Program-made: the position numbers and the translations under genes | NCBI GenBank assembly: GCA_020632595.1 | Contig: JACKFF010000010.1 | Span: 95,682 to 159,681 of the forward strand | Source: Nitrospiraceae bacterium | Lineage (GTDB): Bacteria > Nitrospirota > Nitrospiria > Nitrospirales > UBA8639 | DNA: 64,000 bases | Direction: 5' to 3' | Notes under the pieces: generated by a model | Told to the model about the DNA's origin: nothing | The model's database searches: none | Seen by the model: the letters and a program-made list of their open reading frames with translations, nothing else | Part shown: positions 27,875-35,537 of the stretch, in pieces | How positions within the stretch are numbered: position 1 is the stretch's first letter | Layout: each line of letters starts with the position of its first letter

Positions 27875-28471
27875 GTGAGCAAGCGGACCACCAACCTGAT
27901 TCTTGTTGTGTACTTGACCATCATTTGGGCGGCGGTCATATTTCGAATCGATTACTTTCCCTTAACCTGGGTCCCCATGTATAGCGTGTACGAACCCAGC
28001 GAAACCATTTCGACAAGCATCAAGGATAAAGCCGCCATTAAGAAAGGGTTTCGTGTCACCCACCGCGATGGATCAATCAGTTATGTGTCGTACAAGGACC
28101 TGAATATGCCCAAGCCTAACTTTGGTCGGTTATACAACGCCATCATATTTGGACATGATCCCCCAAAACATAAACAAGGGAATACGTCCCTCGGGTCAAT
28201 CAACCGGTGGATTCGAGGACTGGATGACAATGAGCGCAACTTCTCTGTGGACTGGGAGTGGCGAATGTTTTGGACCATCAACAAAACGCTTCGATTGGAA
28301 CCTGGCGACCCACAATTCATCACCCGCATTGAGTCCTCCCATCAAAAACGAGTGTACAAAAAAGCGGATTTATTAAAGGGCGATACCCACAAGGTCGAGA
28401 TTCAAACCAACACCGTTGTGATCGACTGGCAAGAGCAATGGATCGAAAGATGGAACCATGGCCTCCTGTAA
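27875..28471 (+). CDS. Membrane-anchored protein of HTTM cluster
   Basis: 198 residues from GTG at 27875, placed just after GAAAGG. A longer frame reaches back to 27761 but adds residues with no family character. One N-terminal membrane helix (NLILVVYLTIIWAAVIFRI) is followed by a soluble domain containing FPLTWVPMYSVYEP and FRVTHRDGSISYVSYKDL. It overlaps the next gene, which encodes an HTTM membrane protein, by 14 bases. That overlap and shared direction make it the likely partner of the HTTM protein. No named family. Confidence 0.7.
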   Translation: MSKRTTNLILVVYLTIIWAAVIFRIDYFPLTWVPMYSVYEPSETISTSIKDKAAIKKGFRVTHRDGSISYVSYKDLNMPKPNFGRLYNAIIFGHDPPKHKQGNTSLGSINRWIRGLDDNERNFSVDWEWRMFWTINKTLRLEPGDPQFITRIESSHQKRVYKKADLLKGDTHKVEIQTNTVVIDWQEQWIERWNHGLL

Positions 28472-29420
28472 ATCCCTAAATCGAATCTGGAATCAATTTT
28501 TCTTTACCGGATTTTCAGGGGAAAGTCTTGGCCTGTTACGCATGTACATTGGGATTGGACTCCTCTTCTTCCACACGTATCAATTTGCCACCGTCCTGAC
28601 GCTTAACCCGATTGGGGCCATGTATTACTTTGTTGAGCCCATTTGGTACTTCAAGTTGTTAGGTATTCAGTATCATATACCCGCCCTGTCGTTTGTGATG
28701 TATATCATTCTCATGTGGGCAACGGTATCGATGATTATAGGGAAAAACACCCGGGCGTCGATCCTCGTGATCATTCTCTGTATTTTTTATCTGAAGGGCG
28801 TGCGGGATAGCTTTTCAGGAGACGTGCACCATCGGTATATCATTCCCATGCAGATTCTTTTTCTCTTTTTGCTTTCCAAGTGCGGAGAAGTCCATTCTCG
28901 TGATGCCAGGCAACGTCATATGCACAAAGACATTCAGGAATGGGAAGCCAGCTGGCCCATCAAAACCATGCAACTGTATGTGGCGCTGTTTTATTTCTGG
29001 AGTGTGATTGCTAAAGTCCGAGTCTCTGGATGGGTCTGGTTTGCCGGCGAAGGCAGAATTCAGGAAGTCCTCATCAAACGATCCGTTCGATGGGGTGTGA
29101 ACGATCAAGGAGAAGTCGTCAAAAATGGGCTCAGCTTTGAGCTAGCCCAGCACCCGGACCTCATTCAATTTTTCGGAATTCTCGTCCTGGCTTTCGAACT
29201 CGGCTTTCCCCTGCTTCTCCTCATCAAATCCGTCAAGTTGCGGCTCGCATTTATTTTGGGTGTTACCGCATTTCATATTTCCACCTTTGTCTTGATGGAC
29301 GTCAACTTTTTATTAATTCCATTTGTCTATCTGATTTTCTTTGACCTTGTTCCCATTCATCAATGGCTCACAACCCGCGCATGGCCATTATTCAGGCGAG
29401 GTCCCTCTATAGCAGGGTAG
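28458..29420 (+). CDS. HTTM-domain membrane protein (vitamin K carboxylase-like)
   Basis: 320 residues with about seven to eight hydrophobic segments. The opening FSGESLGLLRMYIGIGLLFFHTYQF and the mid-protein SWPIKTMQLYVALFYFWSVIAKVRVSGWVWFAGEG match bacterial HTTM (horizontally transferred transmembrane) proteins related to vitamin K-dependent gamma-carboxylase. Bacterial members have no established reaction. The downstream gene encodes a DCC-family thiol-disulfide protein, a partnership seen repeatedly in this family. The ATG overlaps the upstream gene. Confidence 0.8.
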   Translation: MASCKSLNRIWNQFFFTGFSGESLGLLRMYIGIGLLFFHTYQFATVLTLNPIGAMYYFVEPIWYFKLLGIQYHIPALSFVMYIILMWATVSMIIGKNTRASILVIILCIFYLKGVRDSFSGDVHHRYIIPMQILFLFLLSKCGEVHSRDARQRHMHKDIQEWEASWPIKTMQLYVALFYFWSVIAKVRVSGWVWFAGEGRIQEVLIKRSVRWGVNDQGEVVKNGLSFELAQHPDLIQFFGILVLAFELGFPLLLLIKSVKLRLAFILGVTAFHISTFVLMDVNFLLIPFVYLIFFDLVPIHQWLTTRAWPLFRRGPSIAG

Positions 29421-29534
29421 GCCCGAAAGCCTCACCCATGCGGAAATATTCACCTCCACCGTATTATAATGGGATATGCCATGCCAGATATACCGTCACA
29501 CAGCAAGGAAAGATCTGACAACTAAGAGGAGCAC

Positions 29535-29969
29535 GTGAAACAGGGATCTCTCATACAATCCCACCAATGGGGCCAGCACGCGAAGGTGATTGTCTTTGAC
29601 GGGGTGTGTAATTTTTGCAATGCGTTTGTCAATTTTGTCCTCGAGCGGGATTCCCGAGGATTATTTAAATTTGGAACGCTTCAATCCCAACCGGCACAAG
29701 CCATTCTTACTCAATTACACCTTTCCACCCAGGACTATGAAACATTTTTACTCCTGGAACATGGGAACGTCTTCACAAAATCCACTGCTGCCCTCAAAAT
29801 TCTTCGCTGCCTACCTGGAGCTTGGCCCTGGCTGTACGCCTTCATCATCATTCCCCGCCCTCTTCGAGATATGGTGTACAGCTTCATCGCCCGGCATCGC
29901 TATCGGTGGATGGGAAAATCGGACACGTGCCGTGTGCCTACTCCGAAAGAACGGGCCAGATTTATTTAG
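29535..29969 (+). CDS. DCC-family thiol-disulfide oxidoreductase (DUF393)
   Basis: 144 residues. The hallmark DGVCNFCNAFVNFVLERD (DxxCxxC at 22-28) defines the family. FKFGTLQSQPAQAIL and the later LLEHGNVFTKSTAALKILR complete the pattern. It starts at GTG with AAGAGGAG upstream. Members are thioredoxin-fold-like proteins proposed to exchange thiols and disulfides. It follows the HTTM gene by 114 bases and overlaps the convergent metallophosphoesterase gene by eight bases. Its redox partner may be the HTTM protein (inference). Confidence 0.88.
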   Translation: MKQGSLIQSHQWGQHAKVIVFDGVCNFCNAFVNFVLERDSRGLFKFGTLQSQPAQAILTQLHLSTQDYETFLLLEHGNVFTKSTAALKILRCLPGAWPWLYAFIIIPRPLRDMVYSFIARHRYRWMGKSDTCRVPTPKERARFI

Positions 29970-30858
29970 CGGAACCTGATTGCCTTCCGGACGCATCAGT
30001 TTCTACCGATGGCCCTCCTTCACTATGTCTGCCTTCTACTAACATTGACTGAGGAAACAGTTCTTCAAGGTCACAGCTCTCTTGAATACAGGGAGCGCCA
30101 TATTCGGCAGAACCCGTCAGAACCCGTAGATTGGGTCGCAGCTGAAGGGTCCCCGCATGGTGGGTATGGCCACACAAGACGGTGATCTGGCAATCCGGTC
30201 GTTTCCGTGATGCGTAGAGTAACACCTCGCCAACCGCCTGGCAGGCAAAATAGGGAAGCCAATCATCATTTCCCATTTTCCCCTGATACCAGCAGGCTTC
30301 TTTAAACGGCGGGACATGGGTCAGGCAAATGACGCGCTGATATGATGACAAGACCTCATCCAAACGATCCCGCAAATAGCAAGCCGCCTCATCTCCCAAC
30401 GCACGGAGTTTGCGTAACACTGCCTCCCGATCTAAATCCTGAAAATCCGCGATCAACCCCTGATCACTGAGCCTAACCGGGGACCGATGATAGTTCCCAT
30501 AGCGCCCGTCTCCCCATCCGTCGTGCCCGACCAACGCCGTCGTCGGAGTCAATTCAACCAATCCCCGTGTCGAAAGATAGGTGAGTCCCGGCTGAATCTG
30601 GCACCAGCCTTTCAAATCATGTCGAACTTGGGAAACCGACCCATAGTAAAAATCATGATTCCCCAGGACGAAATATAACGGCGCGTGAATGGCTTGACGC
30701 ATTTCATGGAGCAGCGGGGTCAGCGATGGAGCTTCAGCAATGTCTCCGGTCACAAAAACGACGTCCGGCTGCTGAGCACGAATGGACGAAAAAAAAACCT
30801 CCCGCCCCTCGAAACCCAGAAAATTCAAATGGATGTCGGTCGCCCACACTACCCGCAT
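29962..30858 (-). CDS. Metallophosphoesterase
   Basis: 298 residues from ATG at 30858, with GAGAGGAGC upstream. Calcineurin-like motifs are in order: ATDIHLN (first Asp/His), VFVTGDIAE, FVLGNHDFYYG (GNHD), and later CLTHVPP and VLCGHTHHAG (GHTH), giving a complete dinuclear metal site. It hydrolyses phosphodiesters or monoesters of unknown identity. There is no signal peptide. The gene is convergent with the DCC gene and has no operon partner. Confidence 0.9.
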   Translation of the reverse strand: MRVVWATDIHLNFLGFEGREVFFSSIRAQQPDVVFVTGDIAEAPSLTPLLHEMRQAIHAPLYFVLGNHDFYYGSVSQVRHDLKGWCQIQPGLTYLSTRGLVELTPTTALVGHDGWGDGRYGNYHRSPVRLSDQGLIADFQDLDREAVLRKLRALGDEAACYLRDRLDEVLSSYQRVICLTHVPPFKEACWYQGKMGNDDWLPYFACQAVGEVLLYASRKRPDCQITVLCGHTHHAGTLQLRPNLRVLTGSAEYGAPCIQESCDLEELFPQSMLVEGRHSEGGPSVETDASGRQSGSAK

Positions 30859-31083
30859 ATGACTTGCTCCTCTCATCACCAGTCAACAGTCTGGCAGAAA
30901 ATCTTCCAAGCCTATAAAGAGGCCAAACAAAAAGTAAAGCAAAGAATGTCAGGGGAAAAAGTCACTCCCGCCTCTCCCCCAATGAAACAAGCAGTGGCCC
31001 AAGAAAGCAGGGCGTGGTATAAATTTGAAGCCTGACACTTCCACCTCACAACTTCAGTCATTTTCATGAGCAAGGAGTAACGC

Positions 31084-31647
31084 ATGTCTGACTCGGCCAT
31101 AGGTTCAACAGGGAAGGAACTCGCCACATTGGGTGGCGGCTGCTTCTGGTGCCTCGAAGCCGTATTCGATCAGGTCAAGGGCGTCGAGTCCGTAGAATCC
31201 GGCTATATGGGCGGTAGTCGCCCCAATCCCACTTATGAGGCCGTCTGCAGTGGAAACACGGGTCATGCCGAGGTGATACAAATAACCTTTAATCCCGGAA
31301 TCATCACCTACCGGGAACTCCTGGAAATCTTTTTCGGCACCCATGACCCCACCACGCTGAACCGGCAGGGGAATGATGCGGGCACCCAATATCGCTCTGT
31401 CATTTTCACCCATTCATCAGCACAAGACGCGACCGCGCACGAGGTCATTCGCACGCTGACGGAAGCCAAGGTCTTCGACGATCCCATTGTAACTCAGGTG
31501 GAACCCGCCTCCCCCTTTTACATGGCCGAAGCCTACCACCAGGAATATTTTGTGCAGAACCCGTCACAACCTTACTGCGCCTACCTCATTAATCCCAAAG
31601 TGGCGAAGTTCCGGCAACGCTTTTCAGACAAGCTCAAATTCTCCTGA
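31084..31647 (+). CDS. msrA: Peptide methionine sulfoxide reductase A
   Basis: 187 residues. The catalytic GCFWC motif is at 19-23, with C20 the nucleophile. ESGYMGG, YRELLEIFFGTHDPTTLNRQGNDAGTQYRS and YHQEYF are the usual MsrA features. It reduces methionine-S-sulfoxide in proteins using thioredoxin. AAGGAG lies close upstream of ATG. It is a single gene with no msrB attached. Confidence 0.96.
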   Translation: MSDSAIGSTGKELATLGGGCFWCLEAVFDQVKGVESVESGYMGGSRPNPTYEAVCSGNTGHAEVIQITFNPGIITYRELLEIFFGTHDPTTLNRQGNDAGTQYRSVIFTHSSAQDATAHEVIRTLTEAKVFDDPIVTQVEPASPFYMAEAYHQEYFVQNPSQPYCAYLINPKVAKFRQRFSDKLKFS

Positions 31648-31683
31648 GCACACGGGGATAAACAGCTTCAGGATCGATCCTGT

Positions 31684-32124
31684 TCAGCGACCGGAGGAAA
31701 AGCGCCCAAGCGTGTCCCGCAGGCCACCCCACAGGTCCGGCTGTAAGGTCACCTGATGGGGATACACCATAACCGGCTTCCCCGGTAGGCAAAAGGGTGG
31801 ATCAGTCTTTTCAAGACCAACCGGTTCGGCAATCATCGCCTTTTCTGAGGGAGGTCCCATTTGCTGCACCACTAACTGTACCCGTGGCTCAAGAACACAC
31901 ATCGCAGGATCTGTTTCAATCTCCTCACCTTTAGAAACCATTATCCGTACACGATGACGATCCTTGGCAAACACCACGTCACCAACTTTGGCAGGCCCAT
32001 CCGGGCCTATAGAATACAGAAATACCGGCACCATGAGGACGGCGAAAACCGCAAATCCTATTGATATGAGGGGTGTCCGGGAATTGCCCGAAGAGGTTTC
32101 TTCAGATGAGGGATCCATATTCAT
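31684..32124 (-). CDS. Single-pass membrane protein of unknown function
   Basis: 146 residues. One membrane helix near the N-terminus (LISIGFAVFAVLMVPVFLYSI) follows a short serine-rich cytoplasmic head. The remaining ~100 residues are exported and include two cysteines (MCVLEPRVQLV, PPFCLPGKPVMVYPHQVTL). The sequence CAGGATCGATCCTG, a perfect palindrome at 31669-31682, sits between its stop and the end of msrA. Family unknown. Confidence 0.65.
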   Translation of the reverse strand: MNMDPSSEETSSGNSRTPLISIGFAVFAVLMVPVFLYSIGPDGPAKVGDVVFAKDRHRVRIMVSKGEEIETDPAMCVLEPRVQLVVQQMGPPSEKAMIAEPVGLEKTDPPFCLPGKPVMVYPHQVTLQPDLWGGLRDTLGRFSSGR

Positions 32125-32289
32125 CTCTACACCAGGACCTCCGCATATTGCCCTCGCTGTCCCTGATTCATCTGGATATCATTTCATGAACCATGGCATG
32201 AAGCACACGCCGGAGCCATCCTCTCTTCCACTAAGATTGCCAAACACATCCCTGTTGGAGTGGAATGAGCATGTCAAGAAAGCGTTCCT

Positions 32290-32607
32290 ATGACCTTTGA
32301 GGAATTACGAACCCGTTGGCCCTGGCGGCCCATCCGAAATTGTCCGGGACGGCTTGTTCTCCGTAGGTTGGAGCCTCGCGTTTCCTTCGAAATGCTACTT
32401 GGCAGAGCCTGTTCACCTCAAGCCTTTTCCAGCCCTCAGGCCAAAGATCGAATACTCGTCTGGCCGCTACAGGATGGTGGACTTATTACCTATGAACAGC
32501 CGGATGGGCGCTTAATCCATACACTCAACACGCCTGCGGGATTTAGCCGGAAACTCGCCCAATTGGGGATTACCCTCATCAAAACCAAAAACTTTGACAA
32601 GGAATAG
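32290..32607 (+). CDS. Conserved-looking hypothetical protein
   Basis: 105 residues, cytoplasmic. It begins MTFEELRTRWPWRPIRNCPGRLVLR; the WRPIRNCPGR stretch looks like a conserved core, but I cannot name the family. A later segment reads VWPLQDGGLITYEQPDGRLIHTLNT. It is followed by the convergent CarS-like gene. Confidence 0.6.
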   Translation: MTFEELRTRWPWRPIRNCPGRLVLRRLEPRVSFEMLLGRACSPQAFSSPQAKDRILVWPLQDGGLITYEQPDGRLIHTLNTPAGFSRKLAQLGITLIKTKNFDKE

Positions 32608-32628
32608 GTCCGCAGCGTGAATACAAAA

Positions 32629-33162
32629 TTAATGTGGATTTTTACGAATGCGGAATCGATATAAAATCGGAGAAATAAACAGTTCGAACACCATAAACGC
32701 ACCTGCAGTGGCCATTATGCCGATAGCCGACAACGACAGGGGTCCCCATAGCCCCAATAGGGGAAAAAGGCTTTCCGGAATTTGATCCAAGCCCAAGGCC
32801 ATTCCGCCTGAGGCATAACCCAACCGTCGCTTGATAAAACTAGAAAGGCAGTCGCCGGTCATCGCCAACCCTCCCGTCAACAGCCCTATGTCCCAGGGCA
32901 TAGCCAGGACATCCGCCGCCAGAACCGTGCCCACCAATGAAAAAACCACGCCGCGATAGGTTTTCGAGGGTCCCAACCACGGCTGCCCATCAAAAAAGGT
33001 TGCTCCCCCGTCAAGAGGAGCATTCCAACGCCCTTTCATAAGCAGCCGCCCGAAAATCGGGGCGGCATTGGCCGCCATAATTAACAAAAAAACCTGGAGA
33101 TAGACCATGATGATGCTCGGCAACAACCGCACACACAGGAGGGGCGAGGGAATACACACCAT
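32629..33162 (-). CDS. CarS-like CDP-alcohol synthase (CDP-archaeol synthase family)
   Basis: 177 residues with four to five hydrophobic segments. The family pattern is visible: ANAAPIFGR, LDGGATFFDG, then LGPSKTYRGVVFSLVG, and the later GDCLSSFIKRRLG. In archaea CarS makes CDP-archaeol from CTP. Bacterial members occur without the archaeal lipid pathway and are of uncertain substrate, possibly CDP-activation of another lipid alcohol. The start may be the internal ATG at residue 19 (MVYLQVFLL). The gene is followed by ttcA upstream on the same strand. Confidence 0.8.
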   Translation of the reverse strand: MVCIPSPLLCVRLLPSIIMVYLQVFLLIMAANAAPIFGRLLMKGRWNAPLDGGATFFDGQPWLGPSKTYRGVVFSLVGTVLAADVLAMPWDIGLLTGGLAMTGDCLSSFIKRRLGYASGGMALGLDQIPESLFPLLGLWGPLSLSAIGIMATAGAFMVFELFISPILYRFRIRKNPH

Positions 33163-33224
33163 CGGATAGGATCTGGCAGGTCGGTCATCATTCGCACGGG
33201 AACCACCTTCAGGCCAACCTACGA

Positions 33225-34061
33225 CTAGAGCTCGCGAACAGTCTCAAAATCAAATAATTGACGATCGAGAAGATGACTGGGTATGACCTTGGACAGGGCC
33301 GCAAATACGCTGTCGCCCGAGCCGGGATACCGGATATCCCAATCCTGGAGCAGGGCCTTCACTTCTTTGCGTTTCAAATTTTCCTGTGAACCGCACAGGT
33401 CGCAGGGAATGATGGGAAAGTTTCTCATTTCCGCATAGCGGGCCAGGTCGGCTTCCTTCACATATGCCAATGGTCGGATCACCACATGTCGTCCGTCATC
33501 AGATCTCAGTTTCGGCGGCATGCTTTTAAGCGTTCCGTTAAATAACATGTTCAGCAGTAAGGTCTCCATCATATCGTTACGATGATGGCCAAGAGCAATC
33601 TTGGTCGCGCCCAACCGTTCCGCCAACCCGTACAGGATGCCACGACGCAACCGTGAACAAAGCGAGCAGGTCGTCTCGCCTTCGGGGACCAGCCGTTTCA
33701 CCACCGAATAGGTATCGCGTTCTTCAATATGAAACGGCACACCAAGCCTCGTGAGATAATCCGGCAGCACATGTTCAGGAAATCCCGGTTGCTTCTGATC
33801 CAGATTCACCGCAATCAGTTCATAGGACACCGGAGCACGAGACTGCATGGACATCAACACGTCCAACATCGCATAACTATCCTTCCCCCCGGAAAGGCAC
33901 ACCATGACCTTATCGCCTTCTTCAATCATGTTGAAATCGGCAACAGCCTGCCCCACCATCCGGCACAAACGGGTATGAAGCTTCTCGCTGGATCCGGTCA
34001 AATGGGACAATGGTTGGATGGGTTGAATATTCTGCAACATAGCTTCGACTCTACTCCTCAT
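33225..34061 (-). CDS. ttcA: tRNA 2-thiocytidine biosynthesis protein
   Basis: 278 residues. PP-loop SGGKDS (57-62) is followed by CSLCSRLRRG and PCDLCGSQ, the two cysteine pairs of TtcA that carry an Fe-S cluster. GHHRNDMMETLLLNMLFNG and the IRPLAYV segment also match. It makes 2-thiocytidine at position 32 of tRNA using ATP. Length and motifs are normal. It lies just upstream of the CarS-like gene, on the same strand. Confidence 0.93.
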   Translation of the reverse strand: MRSRVEAMLQNIQPIQPLSHLTGSSEKLHTRLCRMVGQAVADFNMIEEGDKVMVCLSGGKDSYAMLDVLMSMQSRAPVSYELIAVNLDQKQPGFPEHVLPDYLTRLGVPFHIEERDTYSVVKRLVPEGETTCSLCSRLRRGILYGLAERLGATKIALGHHRNDMMETLLLNMLFNGTLKSMPPKLRSDDGRHVVIRPLAYVKEADLARYAEMRNFPIIPCDLCGSQENLKRKEVKALLQDWDIRYPGSGDSVFAALSKVIPSHLLDRQLFDFETVREL

Positions 34062-34281
34062 TTCTGAAAAAGATGTATTCGTTATAATTCACAGAGACGT
34101 GCAACAGCTCCTGCAACCGGCACGATGTCCGCATTCTACCCTCGGAAACAATCAAAGAGATAGACAGTCAGAGTCGGAGCAACCTAATGGAATGGCAGGA
34201 ATGGCCGGGGGAAAATCGTGTCACGCACCAGTTGAAATTAAGACAAGGAAGTGGGACCGACTGAAGCACGACCAGGCAACA

Positions 34282-34839
34282 TCAAATCTTTCGTTGCTTT
34301 TTTTTACCCGTCTTGGACGTGTGGCCTGTCCCCCAAGAGGCAGTATCGACCAACGATAAGACTTGAGACGCTAAACTAGCCTCACGACCATAAAAGCCCT
34401 TGGTATGAAAGGAGTCTTTCAGACCTAAACAATCGTAATCCAAATGATGACACAGTTCGTGCAACAAAGTGCGCAAAAACGTGCGAAAGGCGACGACTTG
34501 ATGCCGTTTTGCCGTGCGCATCCACACTTGAATACGCGGGATCCGCCGTCCTTCCATGGGATAATACAGCCCATACAGTTCCATCCGGGGATTGGAGGGT
34601 CGGATATCCAACAATTCAAATCGAATAGGCCGAATATGGAGTTGGCTCGTTAACATATTCAGAAGGCGTTGAGTCCATTTTTGTGTGCGCAAATGACTTT
34701 CGGCCTGTAACGCTTCAAATATTTTTCGCACGACCGGTCGAACGACAGAGACATTGGGCAATTGAAAATCCGACACCTTGTCGCTTGCCCGGTAGATTCG
34801 CTGCGCCTTGGCGTTAAGCTGGTGGTAATAGCCGAAAGG
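34282..34839 (-). CDS. SprT-like zinc metalloprotein
   Basis: 185 residues from ATG at 34839, supported by GGAG eight bases upstream. The zincin motif HELCHHLD (128-135; HExxH) is present, with a helical N-terminal region and a conserved-looking RIPRIQVWMRTAKRHQVVAFRTF. It resembles SprT/WSS1-like metal-dependent proteins; SprT domains can process proteins or DNA-protein crosslinks, but the bacterial role is uncertain. The C-terminus is basic (GKKKQRKI). No partner gene is evident. Confidence 0.75.
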   Translation of the reverse strand, partial: PFGYYHQLNAKAQRIYRASDKVSDFQLPNVSVVRPVVRKIFEALQAESHLRTQKWTQRLLNMLTSQLHIRPIRFELLDIRPSNPRMELYGLYYPMEGRRIPRIQVWMRTAKRHQVVAFRTFLRTLLHELCHHLDYDCLGLKDSFHTKGFYGREASLASQVLSLVDTASWGTGHTSKTGKKKQRKI

Positions 34840-35537
34840 CATGTCTTGGTCTCCATTCTGCTTAGTGAAGGTCTTCGAGCACCCCAAAGAGTAGCACCCC
34901 TTGAACCTGACGGAAAAGACGGGAGATCTACTGAGGCAAATGATGAAATTCTTGTTTATTTACAATGCATTGCCTAGAAATTAATCAACTTGAAATTCAC
35001 GAGAAAATATAGATAAAATTACGTATTTTTCAAAAAAGTACCCGGCGTAAGACACCGCCTATGGGTTTCTCATTTCAATAAACATAAAGACTAAAAAAAG
35101 TCTAAAAAGGTGAAGAATTGTCAACAACACAAAAAAAGCTCTTGGCTTGGATAAGAGGGAAACCCGGAAGAACGAACGTTTCTACAAACAGGCGGAGTGA
35201 AGGTAAAACAAAAACGCCAACTCCATGACGGAATCGCCGGTGCGCTTATTACGGCAGGCGTCACACTCGTGTACGACGTGAATCCTATATGGTTGTCACC
35301 TCCGGGAATCCTTGGAATCACATTTTTGCAAAGCCGGTTCACCGGGTTTTGCCCGGTCTATATTCCCGACACAACCTGTCCTGAGGAATAGAAGCAGGCC
35401 AGGTATCGGCGGGGGATGGTCAAACATGACCGGATGTGGTGTTTGGAGGAAAATGAATAACCGGCAGGAAAGTTTTGAGAACACCGCCAGGCCACAGCGA
35501 CTTTCAAAAACCTCTGTGGGCCCCTATTTGGATCAGG
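34840..35537. other. Long intergenic region with a compact folded element
   Basis: 698 bases without a supported gene. The AT-rich left half contains a GACT/AGTC hairpin near 35087. At 35291-35376 a compact structure is possible; it is listed separately as a finding. No ribosome sites precede the short frames. Confidence 0.5.
35291..35376. other. Nested inverted-repeat element (possible structured RNA)
   Basis: Three nested complementary pairs occur: GGTTGT (35291-35296) with ACAACC (35371-35376), CGGGAAT (35303-35309) with ATTCCCG (35362-35368), and ACCGGG (35341-35346) with CCCGGT (35352-35357). The whole is 86 bases and folds on either strand. It lies downstream of the leftward OPT gene. 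I checked it against the c-di-GMP, cobalamin and fluoride patterns I know, and it matched none. It may be a terminator-like or non-coding RNA element. Confidence 0.4.

Noticed and set aside
30859..31035. A 58-codon frame divergent from the metallophosphoesterase (helical, Lys-rich)
   Set aside because: No ribosome site and the start lies right at the neighbouring gene's ATG; a charged composition alone is not evidence.
35291..35376. c-di-GMP (GEMM) or cobalamin riboswitch
   Set aside because: GCAAAGCC-like fragments are present but the required GGCAAACC and downstream motifs are absent.
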